Of a stretch of 64,000 bases of DNA, positions 11,491 to 23,802 are shown one piece after another. Numbering within the stretch: position 1 is the first letter of the stretch; every line of letters begins with the position of its first letter. A program made the translations under genes and the position numbers. Location of the stretch: contig CM060172.1 of the NCBI GenBank assembly GCA_030549775.1, positions 125,477,122-125,541,121 on the forward strand. The letters run 5' to 3'. The notes below the pieces were generated by a model. It saw only the letters and a program-made list of their open reading frames with translations, had not been told where the DNA came from and made no database searches. This stretch comes from Tamarix chinensis. Its lineage: Eukaryota > Streptophyta > Magnoliopsida > Caryophyllales > Tamaricaceae.

Positions 11491-12800
11491 AAAAAAAAAA
11501 GAGAGGCCAATATTGGCTTCGGCAATTTCGGTCAGTGTGGGGTTGGCTTCGGTAATATGTGTCGGTGGTGGGGGGTTGGATTCGGCAATTTTTGCCGATG
11601 CGGGGCCCTGCCTTTAGTAAAATCTACCAGTGGGTGTTCGTTGGCTTCGGCAACAAGTGTCGGTCGGCAGAATGTGCTGATGCTTTCTAGTTTTTATCAT
11701 AAGTGGTACACATTACACTAGAATAGAATAAACCGACTCCACCTACTGCTCCTACGAAAAAGTTTATCTTGAAAAAGTTTTAGATTTTCATCGCCTTTCT
11801 TTTACAATGCTAAACCCAAATTTATATACTAATTATCTATTAAATAATTGGATGAAACCTTAACAATTATTTTTTTGTATAAAATATTATTAAATTTTTA
11901 TTTTTAGAAAATTTATGCAATGTTAACATTTGTTTGAGACAAACATAATTTTTATATTTCCACCTAATTTATGTAATTTTGTATAGCTTTTTTCTTTAAT
12001 TAAAGATGCATCATGGGGCTGGCCATTCATAAAAAGAGGGTTTGCTACTAATAATATATGTAGTTATAATTTTTATGATGATACATTAAATAAATTTATA
12101 GATAACATATCTCATATTCTCCTTCATCGATATGAAAAATGCGCGTATCCTATAAGTAATAATTGGATACTTATTTCGCTTCAGCAATATGTACCGATCT
12201 TAGGATAATAATCGCGGTTTAGGGTTTTGTATTAATTATAATTTTAATGATGTTTATCAAAAATATTTTATTAATTATATTTTTTTAATTATGATTAATT
12301 TGATTAAATTTATCAACTATAATTTTAGATTTATTATACTCTGTTAATTATTAATTATGCTCTAATATTTTAATTATATTATCTCTTTATTCTAGGGTTT
12401 TGATTATTTTTAGGATGTGTAATTATATATATTAATTATGATTTATTAATTATATTAATTATGCTATAATATTTTCATTAAATGTTGTTTTGGTATTATA
12501 GATATATGTATAATAGATGTTGATTGAAATTATTTTTATTTACAAATAATTTAAATTAGTTAAAAAAATAAAATATTTAGGGCAAGGAAGGGTCGGCACT
12601 GGCAAGGCATGCTTCGACAAATTGTGCCGATGGCATTGTCCATGCTTCGGCACATCCTCCCAATGGCATGGCAATTGCTACGGCAGATCTCGCCGGTACG
12701 AGGTAGAAGGTAACGATAAATATTACCGATATTGGGTCGGTATAGTCGGAAAAAGTAGTCGGTGTTGGAGTATAATCGGTAAAAATTATCGTGCGGGGAG
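11490..12800 (+). repeat. Degenerate ~32-bp TTCGGCA repeat field
   Basis: At 11514-11670 about five units of 28-33 bp each begin GGCTTCGGCAA or a variant and contain a TGTCGG or TGCCGA half. A single unit is near 12178 (CGCTTCAGCAATATGTACCGATC). At 12590-12720 three further units of 33 bp follow (GCTTCGACAAATTGTGCCGATGG and variants), trailed by TATTACCGATATTGGGTCGG-like pieces up to 12800. TTCGGCA and TGCCGA form short inverted repeats within a unit. The layout suggests the subterminal repeats of a decayed DNA transposon, possibly CACTA-like, but no termini were found. Frames at 12560-12856 are shadows of the repeat. Confidence 0.6.
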
Positions 12801-13341
12801 GTCAATTTCCGGTGTCGTTTTCCATTGAGGAAAAAAGAAAAATTCTCAAATAACAAAACCCTAGTTTTTTTTTTTTTTTTCTGGATAAGTTGTAGCGCTC
12901 AGTAAACGACTAACGTAGCTTACATTATATATATGCCGACACTTGCATGATACATTAGCCACTTTTGGCAAACAATAATTGAATAAGTACACGCATTTTT
13001 TTTTTCGGGAAAAACAACGTGTTAAATGCACTAGCTACTTCTTCGATCAATGGATTTGCATCGATGTAATTCTTTTAATTTTTAGTTTTAGTTTTTTTGT
13101 ACACGAAAGTAAGCCTATTTAGATTTAAATTTTTGCATCAAAAATTAATGTTACTTTAGTAAAGCTATCTTAATTTGTTATTCATCAGACGTGCTAAATA
13201 TGCTTAAAGTCTGTACTCTCTACTTAGGAAAAAAAAAAGGTAAAGAGCATATATATTTGTTTAAAAAAGATTGATTTAATTAGATATTTTCTTTGAAAAT
13301 ATAAAAATGCCTAAAGTGATTAGTTTTACGGTATCCACGTC

Positions 13342-13350
13342 TATATAAAC
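13342..13350 (+). promoter_or_regulatory. TATA box of the acyl-activating enzyme gene
   Basis: TATATAAAC, 295 bp before the ATG. If transcription starts about 30 bp downstream, the 5' leader is about 270 nt and rich in CT, with a T-rich stretch before the start codon. Confidence 0.55.
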
Positions 13351-13644
13351 TTCGTAGCTGCGTCCTCTTATAGATATCCACAAACGCCTCCTGATATCAC
13401 GAATCACGATCACAGCTCGGAGATACTGTATGAACTTCATAAAACTAGACAAAATTCTCCCCCTCTAATAATTTTCCCTTCTCCTTCCGCTCTTCTTTTC
13501 TATACTTTTCAGTGCCTGCAGTCTGCAGACCCAGAGATCAGAAATAAACTCTCTCCTTTTTTTTAGGGGGGAAAAAAAGAATTTTTAACGTACGTCCTTG
13601 TAATTAGTTAATTAATTAATTATTTAAACAGGAGAGCCAGTCGA

Positions 13645-16600
13645 ATGGATATGTTGAAGAAGCGTCGAGCAAACTATGTGCCTCTTACTCCTATTACCTT
13701 CTTGAAAAGAGCTGCTGTGTTTTATAGCAATCGTACGTCCATCATCTACGGCGACCGCACTCGGTTTACCTGGCAGCAGACGTACCAGCGTTGCCTCCGC
13801 CTTGCTGCTGCGCTCCGATCCCTCAGTGTTGTCACTAACAATGATGTGGTGAGTAGCACGTACACGAACACGATTATTAATTAATAGGCGCACTCAGTCA
13901 GTTACTGCTCATATATATCATTCCATACTTGCGAATTTATAAATTTTCTTATATTCTAGTCTCGTAAAACAGTTACTGCTCATCGATCTGTTTTATAATT
14001 TTTGTTGTTGTTTTTTTATATTTTATTTTATTAATTTAAGTAATATTTTTTAGCATATCATTCAGGAGTACTATTTTAGGATCTAATAAATATATTATTA
14101 ATATTATAATTACACCTTTAAATACAAAAAAATTGGTGTGTGTGTGTGTGTATATAAACTAAAAATATTAAATAATCTAACATAACTTTGTTTTTATAAA
14201 AACAAATTTTTTGATTTATAATGAAACAGGTGAGTGCTATAATCTTGCATTGTAATTACATGCGTAGAATCCTTTTAATAACTGTCGTAGTGCTATTGAG
14301 AAACCCTTTATATAATAATTACAGTACTTTGACTTGTAAGTCTTCGCAATTTGGCTGAAATATTCACTTTCATCTTAGAGTCCGACAAATAAAGCTATCG
14401 CGAGTTCTAATAAAATTTCATGGTCTTCTCTTTATTGATGTACTGTCATAGATGATGACGTCAATTAATGCTCCATCATTCTGCATTCTAAATACCATAG
14501 CTATGTAATTGGATAAAAAAAATAAAAAATAATTAAAATATTTTTAATATAATTATTATATTATAATATACTATACTTTAAAAGAAACTTATCATCAAAG
14601 TTTATCTTTAAAATATGCTAAGATAATCTTTTGAATACCGACTATTATTGTAAGGGAATGGCAAACATGTTAGTCTATTACTCTATTTTATTTGACATAT
14701 ATTTTGCCTTTTTTTTTTGTTCCTAAACTTAACTTATTTTAGCTTCAAAATTTTTTATCAAAGGGTATTTTTTAACGTTTGCCCTTACTATTCTTGTTTT
14801 AAGCCATGTGTATTTAGATCTTTTCTCTACATTAGTAGAATAATAATAATTAGCGACACAGTATTTGAAAAATTAGACTTGCCCTCCTAATAAAAATGTA
14901 AAAATAATGCTTGACATGGCTTATTATTGGATACATACCTACCAAAAAAAGTACAATTTTTTAACTAATGTCATGTTGGGAACTATTGATTTAAAGTAAT
15001 TATCTAAAATAATTATCTATTTAAAAAAAATTAAAATAAGTACTTATTTTAGATAACTACTTATGATAAATAAATTCAAACATAGGCTAAGACAACACAT
15101 CATAGGATTATAAATATATTATAATATCAAAAGAGAAAAATAATAATATTGGAATATGAAACTAACTCATCCGGTATCAATTAAGCTATTCTTGTATGAT
15201 CAAGTGATCAACTCTTGGAATACACTTTAAAAAACCGACTGTTTAATTTGAAGGTGTCGGTGCTAGCACCGAATATTCCAGCACTGTACGAGATGCACTA
15301 TGCCGTTCCTATGGTAGGCGCGGTCCTCAACGCCATCAACACGAGGCTCGACGCGCGCACGATCAAGACCATCCTTGTATATTCCGAAGCCAAGGTTCTG
15401 TTCGTCGACTATCACTATGTTCCCATAGCAGAGGACGTCCTCCGACTCTTATCCAACGAATCAGAAGGCTCTCCCTATCGGCTTCCTGTCGTCATAGTCA
15501 TCGACGACATCGACAACCCTACGGGCGTTCGTCTCGGGAACCTTGAGTACGAACAGCTGATAGAATCCTCCACCCCCAGATTTGCCCCCATCAATGACGG
15601 GATCCCATCCAGCGAATGGGATCCCATCGCTATAAACTATACATCAGGCACGACCTCATCACCCAAAGGAGTGGTCTGCAGTCACAGAGGCGCGTACCTC
15701 AACACGTTAAGCTTAATCATCGGTTGGGAAATGAAAAGCCAACCCGTCTTCCTCTGGTCCTTGCCTATGTTCCATTGTAACGGTTGGACCATGACGTGGG
15801 GTGTAGCGGCTAGGGGTGGGACCAATGTCTGCATCCGTAATACAACGGCGTATGATATGTACCGCAGCATTTCCCTTCACAACGTGACTCACATGTGTGC
15901 TGCTCCTGTTGTATTAAATATCCTCCTTGAAGCTACACCGGACGAGCGCTGCCATATCAAATCACCGGTCCACATGCTTACCGGCGGTGCCCCTCCTCCT
16001 CCCACACTACTCGACAGAATCGAAAGGTTAGGATTCCATGTTGTCCATGCATACGGGCTCACTGAGGCTACCGGCCCGGCCCTAATTTGTGAGTGGCAAG
16101 AACAATGGAACCATCTACCTCGTGAAGCTCAAGCCAGGCTTAAAGCCCGACAGGGGATCAGTGTCCTGACCCTCGCCGACGCCGACGTCAAAGATCAGAA
16201 GACGCTTGACCAGAGCGTGCCTCGCGACGGGAAGACGGTCGGAGAGATCGTCATCAGAGGGAGTGGGATTATGAAAGGGTACCTAAAGAATGAGGAAGAG
16301 AATGCCAAGGCGTTTGAAGGTGGGTGGTTTCATACCGGCGATGTGGGAGTGATTCATGAAGACGGGTATATTGAAATAAAGGATAGGTTAAAGGATGTGA
16401 TAATTTCAGGCGGAGAGAACATAAGTAGCGTGGAGGTGGAACAAGTTCTGTCTAAACATCCAAAAGTGGTGGAAGCTGCGGTTGTTGCTATGCCACATCC
16501 GAAATGGGGAGAATCTCCGTGTGCGTTTGTCGTCGCAAGAGATGGCGGCGATTTGACGGAGGAGGGAATAGTAAAGTTTTGTAAGAAGAATTTATCGCAT

Positions 16601-16831
16601 TTTATGGTGCCCAAGAAGGTGGTGATCGTGACGGACTTGCCTAAGAACGGGAATGGAAAAGTGCTGAAGCAACAGTTGAGAGAGTTGGCTAACAGGTTTA
16701 GGGTGCTGGGGGGTAATGAAGAGGAGTCTAGATCATCAAGGGAAGGCGATGGAAGAGAGCTGAAGCGTAATTATGTTGATGATCAAGGCCAAGTATCACG
16801 CCATAATGTTGTTATGTCGTCTCGCTTGTGA
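13645..16831 (+). CDS. Peroxisomal acyl-activating enzyme (acyl-CoA ligase, AAE11/BZO1/CNL-type), two exons
   Basis: Exon 1 is 13645-13848 (68 codons, ending NNDV before GTGAGT). Exon 2 is 15254-16831 (after TTGAAG, phase 0). The joined protein has 593 aa. It belongs to the AMP-forming ANL superfamily, which adenylates a carboxylic acid with ATP and then forms its CoA thioester. Visible motifs: P-loop YTSGTTSSPKG (197-207), YGLTEATGP (from Y335), TGD with Asp431, KDR hinge with Arg446, SGGENISSVEVE, and NGNGK with the catalytic-type Lys537. The last three residues, SRL, are a PTS1, so a peroxisomal location is expected. LPKNGNGK, RDGKT and VPLTPITFLKRA are hallmarks of plant clade VI AAEs, which include butyrate/medium-chain ligases and the benzoate- and cinnamate-CoA ligases of peroxisomal beta-oxidative benzenoid metabolism. 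The substrate cannot be told from sequence. There are no internal stops, and all key motifs are intact. It is the only convincing functional gene in the window. Confidence 0.93.
13849..15253 (+). other. Intron 1 of the acyl-activating enzyme gene (1405 bp)
   Basis: GTGAGT donor at 13849 and TTGAAG acceptor ending at 15253. The frame in exon 2 upstream of 15254 (from 15215) does not match the family, whereas VSVLAPN at 15254 continues NNDV exactly as in plant AAEs. The intron is AT-rich and holds a GT microsatellite at about 14135-14152. Confidence 0.88.
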
Positions 16832-17105
16832 TTATATAATTCAGATCTCTATTTCCGCTACTCCCGCATACTGTGGTATAATCGTACGTATATGTATGCC
16901 ATATTGTAATCGCACCCATGTACGTATGGAGGTTGCACTCAACATTAAGGAAATAATAATATGAGCTTGTTGTGACTTGTGGGAGATTAATCACAATGGG
17001 TAATCATATTGTAAATTTATTATATACGTATGACATTACTAGAGAAATAATTACAATAAATCTTTCACCCAAGCCTTGTCACTTTGATCCAAACATTATA
17101 TTTAG
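16832..17105 (+). other. 3' flank / probable 3' UTR of the acyl-activating enzyme gene
   Basis: AT-rich DNA after the TGA stop. GAAATAATAATATG near 16949-16962 offers AATAAT-type polyadenylation elements. No further coding potential is seen before the MITE at 17106. Confidence 0.4.
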
Positions 17106-17648
17106 TAGGGTTTGCAAAAAATAATAATATAGAATTCAAAATTTTGATTCCATATTCAAAAAATCTAATCAGTCATTCAGAATATCCAATCTTATATTAC
17201 TAAAAATTAATATCCAACATTTAAGATATTCAATTTTGACTAAAATTTTCAATCTAGGAAAATATTTGATATATTTTATTAGTTATTTCAACAATATATA
17301 ATAATCTTATATTTTTGTAGTTTTCACTAGTTCTTACAATTTATTTATTTTTATAATTTAAAATTTTATATTATTATTTTAATATATTTTTTTAGATAAA
17401 ATAAGATATTTATATAAATATAGATACGAATATTAACTTATATGCTATATTTATTATAAAAATTATTAAAATTGATAAAATAATATTTTTTTCATATGAA
17501 TATTTGATATATCCAAATATATTTTATATCTAGTATCTATTTTATATATATACATACATACAATTCAAATATCCAATATAAATAATGCAGAATAGATATC
17601 CAAAAGAAATTCAACCGATAAAGATATCCAATTTTGTATACGCTTTTA
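17106..17648. mobile_element. hAT-like MITE, older copy
   Basis: Starts TAGGGTTTGCAAAA and ends near TTTTGTATACGCTTTTA, a decayed match to the termini of the cleaner copy at 32778-33284. Internal homology is clear: both carry a stretch reading AGATAAAATAAGATATTTAT, then ATTAAAATTGATAAAATA and a TTTGATATATCCAAAT or TTGGATATATCCGAAT segment. In this copy nearly every CCG has become CCA or similar, consistent with age. No target duplication is recognisable. Confidence 0.65.
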
Positions 17649-18167
17649 GAGGTGTTCATAATATAGACAAAACTATATCCAAACCAAAATGTAATTTACG
17701 GTTTGGTTTAAAATTTATAAAAATATTTTGATTACGTTTTTGAAAATTGAATTATGGTTTATAAACCACAAACTATATACATATATATAACTTGTAATAT
17801 TTTCTTAAGTAATAAGTGGTAATTTTCAATTGATAATTCTAACTTGTAAGTCTAATTTTCTTCTTTATTTTTATGTTATATATCTACATTATAATATTTT
17901 TCCTCCTAAATATTATGGATTTAAAATTATTTTGATTATGTATATGATTTTAAAGTTTTAAATTTAGATTGGTTGTAATTTTAAATATATAAAAATATAC
18001 AATAAACTTAATTTTCAACTTCAAGAATATGATTTTTTATTTATAGAATAAGCATTGAAAAAAAAATTAAGATTTAATGTACATAAACCATAAACTAAAT
18101 CAAGCCTAACCATAAAATTATGGATTGATTTAATTTGATTTGGTTTGATTTTTTTTTCACAACTCTA
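17647..18167. mobile_element. Second hAT-like MITE, different family
   Basis: Imperfect terminal inverted repeats TAGAGGTGTTC at the left and CACAACTCTA at the right (reverse complement TAGAGTTGTG). Subterminal sequence is AAACCAAAC/GGTTTGGTTT-rich at the left and TTTGGTTTGATTT at the right. Non-coding, about 0.5 kb, abutting the preceding MITE. No clear 8-bp duplication seen. Confidence 0.5.
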
Positions 18168-18654
18168 AAGTTACCGTTCGATTCGGTTAGATATCAAAAT
18201 TGCATGAAAACAAACTGTGTACCTTGCTAATTACTACCTTATTTATAGCTATAGACAAAAATGTACTCATTTTATAAAAGAATGGTAACTTTTTTCATAA
18301 TAAATAATTATTTAGATCATTACTTCTTGTAAAAAGTTTCCATGATAAAACTACATAATCCTTACTATTAACCATTAGGTGGCAGCTACATATAAGGTGG
18401 ATGTTAAATGCACACCCCTGAGTTCACACCTATTAAAACTTTTTTTGTTTTTTTTTCTTTTGACAAGTTTACCCTCTTCATTTCATATGAAAAAAAAACA
18501 TTCAGTTTCTTCTCCCTCTTCTCCATCTTCTGGCAGTTAATTTTATCAATTGTTTTGTATCTAAATTATTTCAATGGAACATTATGTGAGTGAAAACGAA
18601 GTAGAATAAATCATGGTAAATTATTTTTTTTTTCTCGAATTTGAAGGCTAAAGG

Positions 18655-18893
18655 TGAACCACACGGAATGATGAAGCATCAACAGGCAATCAACCTGTCG
18701 CCAGGGCTCGATCACGGGTGATCCACCTAAAGCTATGGTTGAGACACGGACGATCGACCCATCGCAAGGCTAGGCCCAACAGGCAATTCACCTGTACCCC
18801 AAGCTAAGCCACGTTTGATCCACCTGTTGCTTAGGCTTAGAGACGATCCATCAGGATCTCATGCTGAGTCATTGGCGATCCACCAGGTCCGTT
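18655..18893 (+). repeat. ~32-bp minisatellite in the 5' part of the MULE
   Basis: Seven or so diverged head-to-tail units of 29-33 bp with core GATCCACCTGT, then GC, then GGCT and ACACGG. It is GC-richer than its surroundings and lies between the left TIR and the transposase. Confidence 0.65.
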
Positions 18894-18944
18894 TATTTAA
18901 ATTCATTCGATTATATTTAATAATTTAATATTTATTATTATTAA

Positions 18945-21510
18945 TTTCATACTGAAGACCCAATTTATACTGATTGGACGAGTTTATTCTCTATGGATTA
19001 TATTTTTGGTGATTGTGAGTCCCTAATTAAGCATGTTAATGACACCAAAAGGCCTCATAATATGATTTTCACTATAAAACGATCAAAACCAAGTAAGGTT
19101 TGGCATATAGTTGTGAGAGAGGTGGTAAATATAGAAGATAAATTTTAGTGAATTCATAAAGTGCACGATCTTTTGGATCAAAAAATATGACTGTATTTTT
19201 AGAATATACAGGAGGAAAATTCGTTAGAGTGATTGGGAATTGAAGGTTAAATGTGATATATACAACTATAGTTTAGGAAATATTAGGCAAGGGCATTCTT
19301 TTGGGCAGCGATTATCACCAGAATAATGAAGGTTCGTAGAGGAATTAACCGTGAAAAATGTGAAACAGATGGAGATCATCGACAAATTGCAATAGGCTAA
19401 TGGTGATATTGCTGCAACACTTAGGACAATTTATAATTCAAGACACAAGTTGTAGATTCAGAGCTTGAATGATTGTATAGTTATGCAGCAACTATTTCAT
19501 TTTATGGAAACCAACAATTATTAATATTAGTATCATAGGTATCCAAATTGTAATATGGTCAGTGATATTATATTTGCGCATCCTAATTCCACTGCTCTAT
19601 TACATGCATTCCCATATGTTATTTGCTTATATTATACATACAAAACCAATAGGTACAACCTTTTTTCTTGAAAGTTGTTGGTTTTATGTCTAATGGTAGG
19701 AATTGTATCATTGTTTTGGCATTCATGGAAAGGGAAAAAGAAGATAATTATGAATGGGTGCTTGATAAGGTGAAGAGGATGAAGGAGCCCCCATCAACCA
19801 CATGTTGTCATCAATGATAGAGAACTGGTTGTGTCAGAAATAGTGCCTAAGGTTTTTTTCCTAATGCAACCCCCTCTTATGCATATGGCATATTGGTAAG
19901 AATGTTCTCTCATATGCTACAAAAAAAATTAGGAACTGCAGCATCCAAAGAACATTTTATGATCCAATGGAGGAAGATTGTATAGGCAACCACATTGCAG
20001 ACATATAAGGATGAGCCTTTATTGATGTACGACATATGAGACAGATTTCCTCCTCTAATATAATATGTCTAAGAGACTTGGTTGAATCCTTATAAGAATA
20101 GGTTTGTTTCGACTATATATGGTTTTTTCATTTAAATTATAATTAAATAACCAACATTTATATTTTAAAATATTAATTTTAGGGTGAAAAGTGAGCATTC
20201 GAGGTTGAAAAAAGTATATAGCATCATCTTAGATGAATTGTGACACTAAAAGATTTGGAGCACTAAACCTGATTGAGGAGGAGAATAAAAGATTTGATTT
20301 GGTTGGTTTTGATCCTTTAGGGTGTGGGTGTTACTTTAGATTGACACAAAATCTACCATGTGCATACAAGATGTTTCAATACAAATGAGATAATCAACCT
20401 ATCCCAGAAGCGACAATCCATCAATTTTGGAATATTTTTACTTTTATCAGACAAGCCAAATAAATATTTCAATTCAATGATTTAGTTGTTCCTCCAACCG
20501 CACATCCTTTTGCCTCTAATATTATATCTAAGATTCTAAAATTCCAATTATAACATTATATCTCATGTACAAATGATGTTGGACCATTCCAATTCTCCGA
20601 ACTGTCTAGAGCAATATTCTAATATCATGGATGAGATCTTCAAACCCACTACAACAAGAATGATTGAGTTAGATTTTCAAAAAAGTAAGGGTTGCCCTAG
20701 TAATATTATAAGGAGGAAACAATCAAAGTGGGAGCATACAACACACGCGTATTTCAATTCACCTAGAGGACGTGTTCGATCGGGTAGAGGGCATGGTTCT
20801 CCCAGTCGATCAGGAATGGGTTGAGTATTAGTAGTAGTGGGAGGTATAGTACCGCAATGACACGCTGATCCTTACATGATTTTCCATGACCATTGTATAT
20901 CGAGGCAGTGATGCTTCTATGGGTTGAATCATAGTGTAATATTGTGGGGGATGAAAATTGTAGATTTAGAGTTGTTGGACTATAACTATTCGGGAACAAG
21001 GAACTCTAGCCCAATTTTAGGGGTCAATGTTTAGGGAATTGCTGACACATTCAAAATTGTATGAGCAAATATTTGTAGATTCGATTATCTAAAATAGGGA
21101 ATGTCTTACCCATTTTACTGGACCAACGCCAACAGAGAAATGGTTGCAGCAGCCTAACTTTGGATTTTTATTTGTGACAGTGTACAATGTGGTATTTATT
21201 TGCTTGAGTTGGTCGGAATTAGTTATATGTTTACCACATATAGCTCCACCTAATGACCGACAACCTGATAACATTATTAGCATCTTAAATTACAATGATT
21301 TTACACACTACATATTTGTATGTGATGTTTCTCATTTGAAGAAGTCTTCATTATACTATATTACTCATATAACTATTACGTTTCTTTATAAATTTATGTG
21401 GATAACCTTGATGGAAGATGCAATTTTACCTCCTATATCTATTAGATGGTACCTTAATATTTATCTAAGCATTGCTGGATGGAATGTGCCATATGTTGAT
21501 TGTATTTAGC
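18945..21510 (+). pseudogene. MULE transposase with SWIM and OTU-like domains, decayed
   Basis: Domains appear in family order across shifting frames: an N-terminal piece with IKRSKPSK (18.97-19.1 kb); GHSFGQRLSPE and IYNSRHKL (19.29-19.46 kb); the MULE core FAHPNST...TYKTNRY then LKVVGFMSNGRNCIIVLAFME (19.57-19.74 kb); VVINDREL; HIGKNVLSYATKK; a CGCYFRLTQNLPCAYKM SWIM-type zinc finger (20.33-20.39 kb); and an OTU-like segment with IVGDENCRFRVVGL (20.94-20.98 kb) continuing to EKWLQQPNFGFLFVTVYNVV (21.14-21.2 kb). The first catalytic Asp of the DDE triad, normally before the TYKTN motif, reads Tyr. Many stops and frameshifts show it is dead. Intact relatives bind MULE ends and cut and paste the element; the OTU part resembles cysteine deubiquitinases. 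Confidence 0.85.
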
Positions 21511-21750
21511 TGTACCAAAATGCAACGGTATAAGACAAGACCAAGGTGAAAACTTTGGTTGATGAATCTATATTATGTTGATAGTGTTATGTTTGCATTA
21601 TGTCACAATAGGAACCTTGATGTATGAGACACGACTATTGCAACAAACATTTTATTAACATTCAAACACTTTAAAAAAAGCTTATAAATAAGAAAAATAA
21701 CAAATACACTATAAACTGGCCTACTGATCACGACCATCACCATTAATAGG

Positions 21751-23698
21751 TTAGTCGGTATTCTCTTCACTAGAGGTAATTACAAGCCTGTCAAACTCTA
21801 AGTACACCTCTTTTAATTTTTCACATAGGGTGTCTTTATCGATAAGCCTCTCCTTTCTTGTTTGAACCATTATCGATACGCAATCGTCATCACATTATGG
21901 GTCTCCTCCTCTTTAGCAATTTACTCTTGATCACACTGTCCCTCACCTACTATATGATGGAAACTTGGGTGGGATTGAGATTGGAACCTTGTAAGGTAGT
22001 TGTCGAAAGCATCATGCTGATACACACATCAGCTACCTCAGCGACTGAAGTCTAACGTATGATCTGGCCGGTTGTTCCACAATGATACACAACTAAAGTA
22101 ATCTACCTTATACTTCTACACCTTTACACCATGGTAGAATCCAATAACTGGTCTAATAAGAGACATGGGGATGAGTTGGGTGTAGCCAAACTGCTGCACA
22201 ATATGATATGGTATGTACGGCTCTAAAATATCAACATAGATGACACCTCTTGCATTGATACCATATTAGTATTAAAGGAAAAAATTAAACCTAGAAATAC
22301 ATAAAAAAAATATGTTTAGCAAGAATTAGCAATAATTTAACAATAAAAGAGAAAAATATTCAACCACCTACACCGCCCCTACTATATCAAGATGCTTCAT
22401 ATACCAAACAAGGTCATCTACTGACTTAGGAAGACAAGTCTAATGGGAATTCTCCTATCTCATCACTCTATCATCTTGTGAGTTTACAAATGTGTGGGAA
22501 TAAGATTGGCATAATAAGAAAAAATACTCATAGATCCATGCATGTGCATATTCACAAAAAAAAAAGAGAAAATATATAAATCATACACATAAAAAGGTAA
22601 CAAAGTCATACAACCACCTATTTGTCTACACCTAACTTTAGATGCTTCTCCAAGTTGTCTGTATAGATATGCTAATGTAGAAACTCCAATCGATTGATAG
22701 CAAAAATTATTCAAATCGGCAACTGATCGCAACACTAACAATGAGGCACAATTACTGAATTTCTCAACAAAAAGCGTGTAGGAAAGCAAGTTCCACAAAT
22801 AGAGTCAAGCATACGAATCATTTTCATCAACCCACTCAATCATAATATTATCCATAATGACATCCAATGTGACCACACTGTCCTTCAAATATTTCCCCCT
22901 AACCACCATCTCGAATTCACCCCACATATGCACAAGTAAACTGACAACATCGTTGTCGCATACAAACTGCTCATCTGTACATGCATACCCGTGATAATTT
23001 AGGTACATAATGAATAATACATCATGGAGCGTAATAGTCATATCACCGAATGGAAGATGGAAACTATTAGTCTCCGGATGCCACCTTACAACAAAAGCAG
23101 ATATTCGTGGGCAATTATGACAGCGGAAGTAACTGTCATAAAGAGCTCTTAACCCTAGGTTGTCGACGAGATTATAAACATTTCCATCCTCGAGAGTGAT
23201 ATGAGGTAGCCTTGCAAGTGCCTTTACCCTCAACTGCACTCTAAGCGGCCAATGTGGTTCCTACAAAAAAGATCAGAAAAAAAAGTACATGAATTTGTTA
23301 AAAAAAATATATTTATTGTTAGATAAAATAGTAAAATTTACTTGATCACTATTCCATATGGCTTATGTCACATGGCCTTCAAAGCTAGTAAAAATATCAG
23401 GAATCTCTGGACCATCGTCTATAGGTCTAATCAACCTCCAATAATCATTAATCGCTGATGACGAAGAAGATCCCACTACCTGACTCAAGGTGCTTGTGCC
23501 AACATCAGCTCTATGAGAATGAGCATCGTAGTCATGCTCATATGGCATATAGTTGGCATTAGAAATATACAGCATTGTCTCGGTACCGTGTTCTACTGCA
23601 TCTCATGCTCAAGCACTCATAGTGACAACTCTCTTAGACACCCTACTAACAGAAGTGTCTTGCCTAATCTCTTTACCCTTCCCTTTGTTACCTGGCAT
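21751..23698 (-). pseudogene. Plant mobile domain (PMD, MAIN/MAIL1-like) protein, decayed
   Basis: The probable start is ATG at 23698 (MPGNKGKGKEI). It continues through MLYISNANYMPY to FTSFEGHVT and AIWNSDQ, then an intron (about 23261-23343, GTAAAT...TTTGTAG), then EPHWPLR. The domain core follows: RISAFVVRWHPETNSFHLPFGDMT in overlapping pieces, ITLHDVLF, LAYLYRQLGEASK, IGGCMTLL, then YHIVQQFGYTQLIP, VSLWNNRPDH and a charged C-terminal helix ending ENTD at 21751. In-frame stops lie at 23609-23611, 23603-23605, 23363-23365 and 22805-22807, plus one near 22110 and further frame loss around 22260-22480. PMD proteins act in plant nuclear silencing and development, and a large subgroup is carried by transposons. 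This copy lies inside a MULE, convergent with the transposase. Confidence 0.85.
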
Positions 23699-23802
23699 CT
23701 ACCATTTATAATAAAACATCATTAAAACATATTATATGGAATAATAATTGCATATTGTACTAAAGTAAATCAAATTACAAGGGTCACATTTACATACTGT
23801 GC

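Noticed and set aside
15215..15253. ATG at 15215 as gene start with a 538-aa product
   Set aside because: The first 13 codons do not fit the family. The TTGAAG acceptor at 15253 and exon 1 at 13645 restore the conserved N-terminus.
15682..16614. Minus-strand frames within the acyl-activating enzyme exon
   Set aside because: Antisense shadows of exon 2.
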